Below are positions 1 through 6,382 of a stretch of DNA of 7,944 bases, one piece after another; the first letter of the stretch is position 1; every line of letters starts with the position of its first letter. The notes beneath the pieces were generated by a model. It saw only the letters and a list, made by a program, of their open reading frames with translations. It did not search any database and was not told the origin of the DNA. A program made the position numbers and the translations under genes. Origin of the DNA: Betaproteobacteria bacterium (lineage in GTDB: Bacteria; Pseudomonadota; Gammaproteobacteria; Burkholderiales; Burkholderiaceae_D); NCBI GenBank assembly GCA_015655165.1, contig JAATFN010000274.1, positions 1 through 7,944 on the forward strand, read 5' to 3'.

Positions 1-737
1 AAGGTGCTTTTACGTATTTTGGTGACAACTTCCTCGCACTGTTCCAGCATGATCAATACTTGCTTGGTGTCTTCTAACGGGGCATCAACATCATCCATAC
101 GCTGCACATAGCTGTCGAGATAACGATGCAGTTCTGCATTTTGCATCAGGAACGGGGATTCGAATGCCTTGATATCGCTGTATATGCGTATTAATTCTGG
201 TTCGATTCCGATGGCGCTGATACGGTAAGACAGGATCTGGGCTGCCTGCAGCAGTTCGGTGACAGTTTTTCGGGTAGATTGTGCTTCAGCCTGTATATCG
301 TGATGTGCCGCTTTCAGTGTTATAAAGAGGGTGTGCCAGTCTTCAATAGGGACACTGTGTATCCAGATGTAGTCGTCGTTGTAGGGTAGTATGTGTTCAA
401 TGGTGTCGGGTAAGTAACGCTCATCCAGTGCAGGCGGCAGCAAGCGATACATCAAGCGACGATAGAGTTCGGTAAAGAAGCCGTCATTTGATAAAATGCC
501 GACGTCGGTATAGAGGCTAGTCTGACGTCTCGTCGAGAGTAGGGTAATGAGATAGTGCCGTAAAGCAGCAGCATGTTCGGGGTATGTGCGCAGTAACTGG
601 ATTAATTGGCGTACCTTTGTTGCTGAATAGTCTTCAGGACTGTTTTTTTTGGGGCGTAATGTATCGACTAAGGCAGCAAGCAGATCTGACTCTGTATTGT
701 TTTGCACTGCGGTAATCTGTTCCAGAATGAAGAGCAT
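1..737 (-). CDS. Site-specific recombinase (Gcr family), N-terminal part, cut by the window edge
   Basis: My reverse-strand translation from the ATG at 737-735 stays open for 245 codons to the window edge. It begins MLFILEQITAVQ and contains SLYTDVGILSNDGFFTELYR, RLLPPALDER, a DDYIW segment and, near the edge, VLIMLEQCEEVVTKIRK. These resemble the betaproteobacterial 'site-specific recombinase' family (Pfam SpecificRecomb, called Gcr in Neisseria), whose members are about 650-700 residues, so roughly the last two thirds lie outside. The visible part is soluble and helical; membrane segments expected in the C-terminal half are not in view. The recombinase name is historical, and I see no integrase or resolvase catalytic motif here. 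The start is the only ATG after the upstream in-frame stop (780-782 on the plus strand); no convincing Shine-Dalgarno precedes it. It is transcribed divergently from the YjfB-like gene. Family assignment is fairly sure; function is not. Confidence 0.82.
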   Translation of the reverse strand, partial: MLFILEQITAVQNNTESDLLAALVDTLRPKKNSPEDYSATKVRQLIQLLRTYPEHAAALRHYLITLLSTRRQTSLYTDVGILSNDGFFTELYRRLMYRLLPPALDERYLPDTIEHILPYNDDYIWIHSVPIEDWHTLFITLKAAHHDIQAEAQSTRKTVTELLQAAQILSYRISAIGIEPELIRIYSDIKAFESPFLMQNAELHRYLDSYVQRMDDVDAPLEDTKQVLIMLEQCEEVVTKIRKST

Positions 738-830
738 GGCTGTGTAAAAAAAGTGCGAGGCAATTAGTGTAAAGTATATCTATTACTAGTTAGTATTAAA
801 TGTATGAATAAACAATATTTCGGCCAGAAT
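738..830. other. AT-rich divergent intergenic region
   Basis: This AT-rich stretch separates the divergent gcr-type and YjfB-like genes and must hold the promoter of the minus-strand gene. On the minus strand a TATACT hexamer (plus-strand 774-779) could be a -10 element, but no good -35 lies 16-18 bp away. A small inverted repeat TACTA-GT-TAGTA sits at 784-795 and could be a protein-binding site. Both are weak. Confidence 0.3.
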
Positions 831-857
831 TAAAGTAAACAGATAGTGTGCCGTTAT
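831..857 (+). promoter_or_regulatory. Putative sigma-28 (FliA) flagellar-class promoter
   Basis: TAAAGTAA (831-838), exactly 11 bp, then GCCGTTAT (850-857). The enterobacterial sigma-28 consensus is TAAAGTTT-N11-GCCGATAA, so each half matches 6 of 8 positions, including the TAAAG and GCCG cores, with ideal spacing. The expected start point near 864 would leave a leader of about 20 nt before the YjfB-like start. That the next gene belongs to a family called motility-related supports the reading. Transcription itself is inferred. Confidence 0.68.
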
Positions 858-874
858 AAGTAGAGTCAACATAC

Positions 875-879
875 GGAGG
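875..879 (+). promoter_or_regulatory. Strong Shine-Dalgarno for the YjfB-like gene
   Basis: GGAGG ends 5 nt before the ATG at 885. It is the best ribosome binding site in the window and supports this very short reading frame as a real gene rather than the overlapping minus-strand frame at 866-1066, which has none. Confidence 0.8.
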
Positions 880-884
880 ACGCT

Positions 885-1073
885 ATGGATGTATCCGGAG
901 CCGTGAGCACTGCAACTAGTCTTGCAACAGCGCAAAATAGTGACGCATTGAATGTTGCTATGCTGAAAAAAGCATTAGATATGCAAGCAGTTATGGCTGC
1001 AAGCCTGATAGAAGCATTGCCAGCCTTACCATCGAACCCCAATATTGGCCGCACAATTAATACCATTGCATAG
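885..1073 (+). CDS. YjfB-family putative motility protein (62 aa)
   Basis: A 62-residue protein starting MDVSGAVSTATSLATAQ, followed by a helical LNVAMLKKALDMQAVMAASL segment and ending NPNIGRTINTIA. The MDVS start, the V-x-x-LKKALDxQA core and the N-x-G-x-x-(I/V)-N-T-x-A tail match the YjfB putative motility protein family (Pfam YjfB_motility), whose members are about 60 residues. No signal peptide or membrane segment is seen; the protein looks like a small amphipathic helical partner. It has a strong Shine-Dalgarno and a sigma-28-like promoter just upstream, which suggests expression late in the flagellar cascade. No other flagellar gene is in the window, so it appears to be an orphan member of the regulon. 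The biochemical role of the family is not established as far as I know. Family call confident, function open. Confidence 0.82.
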   Translation: MDVSGAVSTATSLATAQNSDALNVAMLKKALDMQAVMAASLIEALPALPSNPNIGRTINTIA

Positions 1074-1087
1074 ATTTTTTAATCTAT
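1070..1087 (+). repeat. Small AT-rich stem-loop at the YjfB-like stop codon
   Basis: ATAGATT (1070-1076), loop TTTT, AATCTAT (1081-1087): a perfect 7-bp A+T-rich stem that includes the TAG stop. It is weak alone but lies directly before the larger hairpin at 1091-1124, and together they form the 3' end of the short transcript. Confidence 0.4.
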
Positions 1088-1090
1088 AGA

Positions 1091-1124
1091 CCATATTGGC
1101 AACAGATTCCTGTTGTCAATATGG
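1091..1124 (+). terminator. Long hairpin after the YjfB-like gene, possible terminator or mRNA 3' end
   Basis: CCATATTGGCAACAG (1091-1105), loop ATTC, CTGTTGTCAATATGG (1110-1124): a 15-bp stem with one G.U wobble and a 4-nt loop. It is followed by GGTAATAAGC, so the U-tract of a classical intrinsic terminator is missing. It may instead stabilise the 3' end of the short message, or terminate poorly. Structure is certain, role inferred. Confidence 0.45.
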
Positions 1125-1278
1125 GGTAATAAGCTGTCACCAGCAGTTTCCCGTTATCACCCCATTTGGCTTTGGTGTACCATGCTGTTGACGTCATTTT
1201 GACGTCTAACAAGGCATAATCGTTCGCCTATTGCGAAGCGTACTATGTATTTCATCAAAGTAATAGGTAGCCAAAACA
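1125..1278 (+). other. Leader of the amidase gene
   Basis: No gene is seen between the hairpin and the amidase start. The stretch holds a tandem TTGACGTC repeat (separate entry), a CATAAT hexamer at 1215-1220 that could be a -10 element without a properly spaced -35, and a small TTCGC-CTATT-GCGAA hairpin at 1223-1237. The ribosome binding site is poor: AGGT at 1265-1268, 10 nt before the ATG. Confidence 0.4.
1188..1209 (+). promoter_or_regulatory. Tandem 11-bp TTGACGTC repeat, candidate operator
   Basis: TTGACGTCATT (1188-1198) is followed immediately by TTGACGTCTAA (1199-1209). The 8-bp core TTGACGTC repeats with an 11-bp period, about one helical turn, and each copy contains the palindrome GACGTC. 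Two copies on the same face of the helix, about 70-90 bp before the amidase start and just upstream of a CATAAT hexamer, look like a regulator site. The binding protein is unknown. Confidence 0.35.
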
Positions 1279-2613
1279 ATGAAAACAATCAGATCCCTTG
1301 CAAAAGCATTGGAAACCGGTAAGACAACCAGTGTGCAGTTAGTTGAAGAAGCCTTGTCTCGTATTGGTGCACATCAGGTTGAAGGTGGCGCCGCTTACAT
1401 ATCGGTCAACGCACAGCAAGCGTTAGCCGCAGCACATGCCAATGATGCAGCCCGTGCTGCCGGTTATGTGCCATCGTTATTGTCGGGTTTACCCGTCTCG
1501 ATTAAAGATTTGTTCGATGTGAAAGGTGAAGTCTCGGCTGCTGGATCGAAAGTACTCGCGTCTGAAAAAGCTGCCAGAGCCGATGCGGTGGCTGTTGCCA
1601 GACTACGTAATGCCGGTGCGATTTTGTTGGGACGCACGAATATGAGTGAATTTGCATTTTCCGGGCTAGGCTTGAATCCCCATTATGGCAACCCCTTAAA
1701 TCCGGTTGATTCCACACGTGTATCAGGTGGTTCGACATCAGGCGGTGCAGTGAGTGTGGCAAAAAACATGGCTGTAATGGCCTTGGGTACTGATACGGGG
1801 GGCTCTATTCGTATACCATCGGCCTTTTGTGGGTTAACTGGTTTTAAGCCAACGGCAAAGCGCATACCGTTAACAGGTACGATTCCGCTGTCAAGAACAC
1901 TGGATTCGATTGGACCACTGGCAAATAGCGTTGATTGTTGTGCAATCACAGATGCGGTTTTGTCGGGGGATGTGGCAGAAGACGGCATTGTCCTGCCATT
2001 AGCAGGGATGCGCTTTGGTGTTACCGAGGATTTTGTTGGTGACAATGTTGATCATGCCGTTAAAAAAGCCTTTGAAGCAGCATTGGCGTTACTTGAGAAA
2101 GCCGGTGCGATTGTGACACGTTTTGCCTTTCCGGAATTGAAAGAGTTGCCGGTGATTAATGCTGGAGGCGGTTTTTCCGCAGCCGAGTCATGGGCGTGGC
2201 ACCGCCAACTGCTGGAAGCTTTTTCCGGTCAGTATGACCCACGCGTTGCAGCAAGAATCAAGCGTGGCAGTGCACAAAGTGCGGCGGACTATATCGACTT
2301 GCAGGATGCACGCCGTCATTTGATGACGCAGGCAAAATTGCGGTTAATGCCATTTGACGCATGGCTGATGCCCACTGTTGCTGTCGTTGCTCCTGAAGTG
2401 TCGGCCTTAGCACAAGACGAGGAACATTTTTTTGCAGTCAACGGGCTGGTATTGCGTAATGCCAGTGTCATTAATTTTCTGGATGGGTGTGCGTTGAATT
2501 TACCTTGTCCAGTAGGTAGCGGTTTGCCGGTTGGCTTGTCTATTTGCGGTCAACATGCCCAGGATGCCCGTATTTTGCAAATCGGACGTGCAGTTGAGGC
2601 TGTTTTACAGTAA
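1279..2613 (+). CDS. Amidase-signature family enzyme
   Basis: A 444-residue cytoplasmic enzyme of the amidase signature superfamily, which hydrolyses carboxamide bonds through a Ser-cisSer-Lys triad. The triad is complete: Lys76 in LPVSIKDLFDVKG, cis-Ser152 in SGGSTSGGAVSVA, and nucleophile Ser176 in GTDTGGSIRIPSAFCGLTGFKPT. The 24-residue gap between the two serines is the family's usual spacing. Length fits a single-domain amidase. There is no signal peptide, and no GatB or GatC gene nearby, so it is unlikely to be the tRNA-dependent amidotransferase subunit GatA despite the resemblance. The substrate cannot be told from sequence. The ATG at 1279 is chosen because the MKTIRSLAKALETGKTTS opening has the normal N-terminal helix of the family; its Shine-Dalgarno is weak. 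It appears monocistronic, and the gene ends inside a perfect hairpin. Confidence 0.88.
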   Translation: MKTIRSLAKALETGKTTSVQLVEEALSRIGAHQVEGGAAYISVNAQQALAAAHANDAARAAGYVPSLLSGLPVSIKDLFDVKGEVSAAGSKVLASEKAARADAVAVARLRNAGAILLGRTNMSEFAFSGLGLNPHYGNPLNPVDSTRVSGGSTSGGAVSVAKNMAVMALGTDTGGSIRIPSAFCGLTGFKPTAKRIPLTGTIPLSRTLDSIGPLANSVDCCAITDAVLSGDVAEDGIVLPLAGMRFGVTEDFVGDNVDHAVKKAFEAALALLEKAGAIVTRFAFPELKELPVINAGGGFSAAESWAWHRQLLEAFSGQYDPRVAARIKRGSAQSAADYIDLQDARRHLMTQAKLRLMPFDAWLMPTVAVVAPEVSALAQDEEHFFAVNGLVLRNASVINFLDGCALNLPCPVGSGLPVGLSICGQHAQDARILQIGRAVEAVLQ

Positions 2614-2620
2614 AACAGCC
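2598..2620 (+). terminator. Perfect hairpin over the amidase stop codon
   Basis: GGCTGTTTTA (2598-2607), loop CAG, TAAAACAGCC (2611-2620): a perfect 10-bp stem with a 3-nt loop whose 3' arm begins with the TAA stop. It is followed by CGTAATTGG, without a U-tract, so termination efficiency is uncertain. It may act as a weak or bidirectional terminator, or as a 3' end stabiliser. Confidence 0.45.
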
Positions 2621-2650
2621 CGTAATTGGTATAATTTTGATTTGAAATTC

Positions 2651-2692
2651 GCAATTTCTGGCCAAGAATGTTCCTTGTTTTGGCCCAATTGC
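2651..2692. repeat. Two-part imperfect inverted repeat at the tig promoter
   Basis: The outer arms GCAATT (2651-2656) and AATTGC (2687-2692) enclose the inner arms GGCCAA (2660-2665) and TTGGCC (2680-2685), with a TCT bulge on one side and a single C on the other. The right inner arm is also the proposed -35 element of tig. A further short palindrome GAAATT-CGC-AATTTC (2644-2658) overlaps the left edge. It could be an operator for tig or the end of the amidase transcript. Confidence 0.4.
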
Positions 2693-2708
2693 AAATTTTC
2701 CGTATAAA
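2680..2708 (+). promoter_or_regulatory. Putative sigma-70 promoter for tig
   Basis: TTGGCC (2680-2685), a 17-bp spacer and TATAAA (2703-2708; an overlapping TAAAAT lies at 2705-2710). Matches to TTGACA and TATAAT are 4 and 5 of 6 with ideal spacing. The expected start near 2715 gives a leader of about 75 nt. No sigma-32-type sequence is seen here, which suggests housekeeping expression of tig-clpP. Confidence 0.5.
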
Positions 2709-2789
2709 ATAGCGGACTTTAATAAGCGTGGCTGGGTAGGGCAATCCACTTGGTCGCACCTCTGAATTATTCATATTTGGACGAACCAC

Positions 2790-4133
2790 ATGTCAACAGC
2801 AGTCGAAACATTGAGCAAACTTGAGCGTCGTATTACCTTGACTCTTCCGCGTGAAGAAATTCAGGCAGAAGTTGAAAAGCGTCTGAAGATACAGGCCCGT
2901 AAAGCGAAGGCGCCTGGTTTCCGTCCAGGTAAAGTGCCAATGAAAATGGTTGCGGCACAATATGGTTATCAGATCGAGACTGAAGTCTTGAATGACCAAA
3001 TTGGCCGTGTATTTAACGATGTCGCCATCAAAAATGATTTGCGCGTTGCAGGTTTCCCGAAGGTTGAACCAAAAGAAGGTGCGGCTGAAGGTGCACTGGA
3101 ATTCAACGCAACATTCGAAGTGTATCCGGAAGTCGTTGTTGGTGAATTGGCTGGTGCCGAAGTTGAAAAAACGACGGCAGCAGTTGCCGAAGCCGAAGTT
3201 GAAAAAACGATCGATATTTTACGCAAACAGCGCGTGCACTTCCATGTCAAAGGTGAGCACGGCGCGCACGGTGATGGCGGTGCAGATCAGACAGCACAAA
3301 ACGGTGACCGCGCGACTGTTGACTTTATCGGCAAGATCGATGGTGTTGAATTTGCTGGTGGTAAAGCAGACGACTATCCGTTCGTATTGGGTGAAGGCCG
3401 CATGTTAGCTGAATTTGAAGCAGCAACAATCGGTTTGAAAGTGGGCGAGTCCAAGACTTTTCCGCTGTCTTTCCCGGAAGATTATCATGGTAAAGACGTT
3501 GCCGGTAAAACTGCCGAATTCACCATTACGCTGAAAAAACTGGAATGGGCGCATTTGCCTGAAGTCGATGCTGAATTTGCTAAAACATTAGGCATTGAAG
3601 ACGGCGATCTGACGAAAATGCGTGAAGATATCAAGAAAAACCTCGAACGTGAAGTCAATGCACGTGCCAAAGCAAAAACGAAAGATAGCGTGATGGAAGC
3701 GCTGATCAAAGTCAGTTACTTGGAAGTTCCTAAGGTATTGATCGAGCAAGATGTCGAGCGTTTATCGGAAATGGCACGCCAGGACATGGCACAACGCGGT
3801 ATGGATGTAAAAACGATGCCATTGCCCAAAGAGTTGTTCACAGCACAAGCAGAGCGCCGTGTACGTTTGGGCCTGATTTTGTCTGATCTGGTCAAAGCGA
3901 ACAAACTGGAAGCCACTGATGAACAAGTCAAAGCACAAATCGAAGAATTCGCTCAAAGCTATGAAGATCCGCAACAAGTATTGAAGTTCTACTTCAGTGA
4001 CCGCAGCCGTCTGGCAGAAGTCGAAGCACTGGTGTTGGAAGACAATGTTGTTAATTATGTGTTGGGAAAATCGAAAGTAACAGAGAAATCCGTTTCTTTT
4101 GATGAGTTAATGGGTAATCAACAGCAAGCATAA
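2790..4133 (+). CDS. tig: Trigger factor, ribosome-associated chaperone and peptidyl-prolyl isomerase
   Basis: Trigger factor docks on ribosomal protein L23 at the exit tunnel, shields nascent chains and has prolyl isomerase activity. The 447-residue length is close to the usual 430-450. The N-terminal ribosome-binding domain (about 1-145) has the signature GFRPGKVP at residues 43-50. The FKBP-like domain (about 150-250) carries [14 protein letters not shown] and [15 protein letters not shown]. The helical substrate-binding C-terminal domain fills the rest and ends [19 protein letters not shown] His/Gly-rich insert (about 152-165, [11 protein letters not shown]) before the PPIase domain resembles Burkholderiales homologues. 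The start [20 protein letters not shown] matches the family; upstream GGACG (2779-2783) is a weak ribosome site. clpP follows 49 bp later and probably shares the transcript. Identification is secure. Confidence 0.97.
   Translation: MSTAVETLSKLERRITLTLPREEIQAEVEKRLKIQARKAKAPGFRPGKVPMKMVAAQYGYQIETEVLNDQIGRVFNDVAIKNDLRVAGFPKVEPKEGAAEGALEFNATFEVYPEVVVGELAGAEVEKTTAAVAEAEVEKTIDILRKQRVHFHVKGEHGAHGDGGADQTAQNGDRATVDFIGKIDGVEFAGGKADDYPFVLGEGRMLAEFEAATIGLKVGESKTFPLSFPEDYHGKDVAGKTAEFTITLKKLEWAHLPEVDAEFAKTLGIEDGDLTKMREDIKKNLEREVNARAKAKTKDSVMEALIKVSYLEVPKVLIEQDVERLSEMARQDMAQRGMDVKTMPLPKELFTAQAERRVRLGLILSDLVKANKLEATDEQVKAQIEEFAQSYEDPQQVLKFYFSDRSRLAEVEALVLEDNVVNYVLGKSKVTEKSVSFDELMGNQQQA
3156..3210 (+). repeat. 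19-bp in-frame direct repeat inside tig
   Basis: The 19-mer GCCGAAGTTGAAAAAACGA occurs at 3156-3174 and again at 3192-3210, offset by 36 bp (12 codons). Both copies are read in frame as AEVEKT, giving [18 protein letters not shown] near the end of the ribosome-binding domain. Homologues have a related but more diverged pair here, so this is probably chance or local homogenisation. Confidence 0.75.
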
Positions 4134-4171
4134 TCTGTTTGTGGCATCATACTCATTAACATAGAACGCAC

Positions 4172-4176
4172 AAGGA
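4172..4176 (+). promoter_or_regulatory. Shine-Dalgarno of clpP
   Basis: AAGGA ends 6 nt before the ATG at 4183. It fixes the start that gives a short N-terminal propeptide of normal length for ClpP. Confidence 0.7.
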
Positions 4177-4182
4177 AAAACC

Positions 4183-4809
4183 ATGACAAGTCTGATTAGA
4201 CATTCTGCGCTGGATACTGACATGCTCGGTTTAGTACCGATGGTTGTAGAGCAAAGCGGCCGCGGAGAACGTGCATTTGATATATATTCACGCTTGTTGA
4301 AAGACCGTATCATCTTTCTGGTCGGACCGGTGAATGATGCTTCTGCTAATCTGATCGTAGCCCAACTGTTGTTTTTGGAGAGTGAAAATCCCGATAAGGA
4401 CATTTCGCTCTACATCAATTCTCCAGGTGGTTCTGTTTCAGCCGGCATGGCAATTTTCGATACAATGCGCTTCATCAAGCCGGAAGTATCGACATTGTGC
4501 ACCGGTTTGGAAGCATCGATGGGCGCCTTTCTTTTGGCAGCAGGCGCCAAAGGTAAGCGCTTTTCGTTGCCGAACTCCCGTATCATGATTCACCAGCCGT
4601 TGGGTGGTGCCCAAGGTCAGGCATCTGATATTGAGATTCAAGCACGAGAAATTCTGTATTTGCGCGAGCGTTTGAATGCGATTCTGGCTGAAAATACCGG
4701 TCGTTCGATCGAACAAATCAGCAAGGATACCGATCGTGACAATTTCATGTCAGCTGATGCTGCTGCTGAATATGGTCTGATTGACCAGGTTATGACTAAG
4801 CGCGTTTAA
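4183..4809 (+). CDS. clpP: ATP-dependent Clp protease proteolytic subunit
   Basis: ClpP is the serine peptidase that forms a double heptameric barrel in the cytoplasm and degrades chains threaded in by ClpX or ClpA. All triad residues are present: Ser112 in [11 protein letters not shown], His137 in MIHQPLGG and Asp186 in [10 protein letters not shown]. Other family marks are [20 protein letters not shown] after the propeptide, [19 protein letters not shown] for the substrate-binding strand, and LIDQVM near the end. The 208-residue length is typical. By alignment with the E. coli protein, self-cleavage should remove about 15 residues just before LVPM. It lies 49 bp after tig with a good Shine-Dalgarno and no obvious promoter of its own, so it is probably expressed with tig. 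A terminator follows. Identification is secure. Confidence 0.98.
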   Translation: MTSLIRHSALDTDMLGLVPMVVEQSGRGERAFDIYSRLLKDRIIFLVGPVNDASANLIVAQLLFLESENPDKDISLYINSPGGSVSAGMAIFDTMRFIKPEVSTLCTGLEASMGAFLLAAGAKGKRFSLPNSRIMIHQPLGGAQGQASDIEIQAREILYLRERLNAILAENTGRSIEQISKDTDRDNFMSADAAAEYGLIDQVMTKRV

Positions 4810-4831
4810 AAGGGCTTGTATTTTGTATTAG

Positions 4832-4865
4832 AATGCCTGAACGTTTGACCGTTCGGGCATTTCCT
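4832..4865 (+). terminator. Intrinsic terminator after clpP
   Basis: AATGCCTGAACG (4832-4843), loop TTTGAC, CGTTCGGGCATT (4850-4861): a 12-bp stem with one wobble pair, followed by a T-rich run (TTTCCTTT). It should end the tig-clpP transcript and insulate it from clpX. Confidence 0.8.
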
Positions 4866-4888
4866 TTATTGTTGCTTGGTTTTTGGCA

Positions 4889-4916
4889 CTTGATTATCGG
4901 CAACTGTTCCCCATAT
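4889..4916 (+). promoter_or_regulatory. Sigma-32 (RpoH) heat-shock promoter for clpX
   Basis: CTTGATT (4889-4895), 13-bp spacer, CCCCATAT (4909-4916). The sigma-32 consensus is CTTGAAA-N11-16-CCCCATnT; the -10 matches all fixed positions and the -35 matches 5 of 7. The expected start near 4922 gives a leader of about 100 nt. Position, spacing and neighbouring gene all agree with heat-shock control of an unfoldase. Not shown experimentally here. Confidence 0.75.
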
Positions 4917-4962
4917 ACCTTAAGAAATTTGTTATTTCGTTACCAACTGGCAGTACGAGGTC

Positions 4963-4991
4963 GTGACGAATGTCAAAATCACAGGTATGAT
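4963..4991 (+). promoter_or_regulatory. Possible second, sigma-70 promoter for clpX
   Basis: GTGACG (4963-4968), 17-bp spacer, TATGAT (4986-4991). Matches to consensus are 4 and 5 of 6. It would give a leader of about 23 nt and basal expression below the heat-shock promoter. Tentative. Confidence 0.35.
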
Positions 4992-5020
4992 CGACCGTAA
5001 ATCTATTATTACATCCTGCT

Positions 5021-6295
5021 ATGTCCGAAAAAAAATCTTCCAGTGGCGAAAAACTGCTTTATTGCTCTTTTTGTGGCAAAAGCCAACATGAGGTTAAAAA
5101 GCTAATTGCAGGGCCATCAGTCTTCATTTGTGATGAATGTATTGATCTGTGCAACGATATCATCTTGGATGAGGTCACGAATGCCGATGCAGCAACCGGC
5201 GAAAAAACTGATCTGCCTACACCACACGAGATCAATGATTTACTTGATCAATATGTGATTGGTCAGGAAACGGCCAAGCGCATTTTATCGGTTGCTGTCT
5301 ATAACCATTACAAACGTCTGAAGTACGCGGCAGGGAAAAAAGACAAAGACGATGTCGAGTTGGCTAAAAGTAACATTTTGCTGGTTGGGCCTACAGGCTC
5401 CGGTAAGACATTGCTGGCACAAACACTGGCACGCATGTTGAATGTGCCGTTTGTGATTGCTGATGCGACAACATTGACCGAAGCCGGCTATGTCGGTGAG
5501 GATGTCGAGAATATCATCCAGAAATTGTTGCAAAATTGCAATTATGAGGTCGAGAAAGCCCAAAAAGGGATTGTCTACATCGATGAAATCGACAAGATTT
5601 CCCGTAAATCGGACAATCCATCCATTACCAGGGACGTATCGGGCGAGGGCGTGCAACAGGCTTTGTTAAAGCTAATTGAAGGTACGATGGCGTCGGTTCC
5701 GCCGCAAGGTGGCCGTAAGCATCCAAACCAGGATTTTGTACAGATTGACACGACAAATATCATGTTTATCTGTGGTGGTGCGTTTGATGGCTTGGCCAAG
5801 ATCATTTCCGAACGCTCCGAGAAGAGCGGTATCGGTTTTTCGGCAAACGTGAAAAGCCAGACGCAAAAGAAAAACAGTGAAATCATGCAAGGTGCAGAAC
5901 CCGATGATTTGGTTAAATTTGGCTTGATTCCTGAGCTGGTAGGTCGTTTGCCGGTGATTGCAACGCTAAATGAACTCGATGAGCCGGCATTAATCCAAAT
6001 CCTGCAAGAGCCTAAGAATGCCTTGATCAAGCAGTACGCCAAGTTGTTACAAATGGAAGGCGTAGAGCTGGAAGTACGTCCTGGTGCATTGCAGGCAATT
6101 GCCAAAAAAGCACTGAGCCGTAAAACCGGTGCGCGTGGTCTGCGTTCCATTCTCGAAAATGCTTTGTTAGACGTGATGTACGAATTGCCTAGCGAGCAAA
6201 ATGTCGAGAAGGTTGTGATCGATGAAAACACGATTGCCAACAATGCCAAGCCATTATTGATTTATCATGAGCAACCGAAGGTTTCTGGTGCATAA
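5021..6295 (+). CDS. clpX: ATP-dependent Clp protease ATP-binding subunit ClpX
   Basis: ClpX is a hexameric AAA+ unfoldase that recognises tagged substrates, unfolds them and delivers them to ClpP. The 424-residue length is normal. The N-terminal zinc-binding domain has Cys15, Cys18, Cys37 and Cys40. Further along come Walker A GPTGSGKT (123-130), the pore-1 loop GYVG (156-159), Walker B IVYIDEID (184-191), the RKH loop (232-234), the IGF loop that docks on ClpP (271-273), an arginine finger in GRLPVI (Arg309) and sensor 2 in GARGLRS (Arg372). Every functional element is intact. The ATG at 5021 is the only ATG after an upstream in-frame TGA at 4988-4990; no clear Shine-Dalgarno precedes it. 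It is separated from clpP by a terminator and has its own heat-shock promoter, so its expression can be raised independently of clpP. Identification is secure. Confidence 0.98.
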   Translation: MSEKKSSSGEKLLYCSFCGKSQHEVKKLIAGPSVFICDECIDLCNDIILDEVTNADAATGEKTDLPTPHEINDLLDQYVIGQETAKRILSVAVYNHYKRLKYAAGKKDKDDVELAKSNILLVGPTGSGKTLLAQTLARMLNVPFVIADATTLTEAGYVGEDVENIIQKLLQNCNYEVEKAQKGIVYIDEIDKISRKSDNPSITRDVSGEGVQQALLKLIEGTMASVPPQGGRKHPNQDFVQIDTTNIMFICGGAFDGLAKIISERSEKSGIGFSANVKSQTQKKNSEIMQGAEPDDLVKFGLIPELVGRLPVIATLNELDEPALIQILQEPKNALIKQYAKLLQMEGVELEVRPGALQAIAKKALSRKTGARGLRSILENALLDVMYELPSEQNVEKVVIDENTIANNAKPLLIYHEQPKVSGA

Positions 6296-6339
6296 TGCAT
6301 TAACAACAAGGAAAGCACGACAAGCAAGGTGGCCGGTTA

Positions 6340-6357
6340 AGCGGTAGAATTACCGCT
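6340..6357 (+). repeat. Small hairpin in the clpX 3' region
   Basis: AGCGGTA (6340-6346), loop GAAT, TACCGCT (6351-6357): a perfect 7-bp stem 45 bp after the clpX stop and before the terminator. No U-tract follows. It may stabilise the mRNA 3' end; otherwise unexplained. Confidence 0.4.
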
Positions 6358-6382
6358 AAAGATACTCTGGCTTCCATCGTAG

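Noticed and set aside
866..1066. 66-residue minus-strand frame overlapping the YjfB-like gene
   Set aside because: The plus-strand frame has a strong Shine-Dalgarno, promoter and family match; this one has none of these.
1155..1170. ACCCCATTT upstream of the amidase as a sigma-32 -10 element
   Set aside because: No CTTGA-type -35 lies 11-16 bp upstream, and an amidase is not an expected heat-shock gene.
1683..2045. Minus-strand open frame opposite the amidase
   Set aside because: A shadow of the amidase coding strand covering the catalytic region; low-complexity Ser/Pro-rich translation without a family match.
1279..2613. Naming the amidase gatA
   Set aside because: The catalytic motifs are shared by the whole superfamily; no gatB or gatC is adjacent and its motif GGSTSGG differs from the GGSSGG typical of GatA.
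5575..6249. A 224-residue open frame on the minus strand opposite clpX
   Set aside because: It lies entirely within intact clpX, has no recognisable domain and no ribosome binding site, and is explained by codon use on the coding strand.
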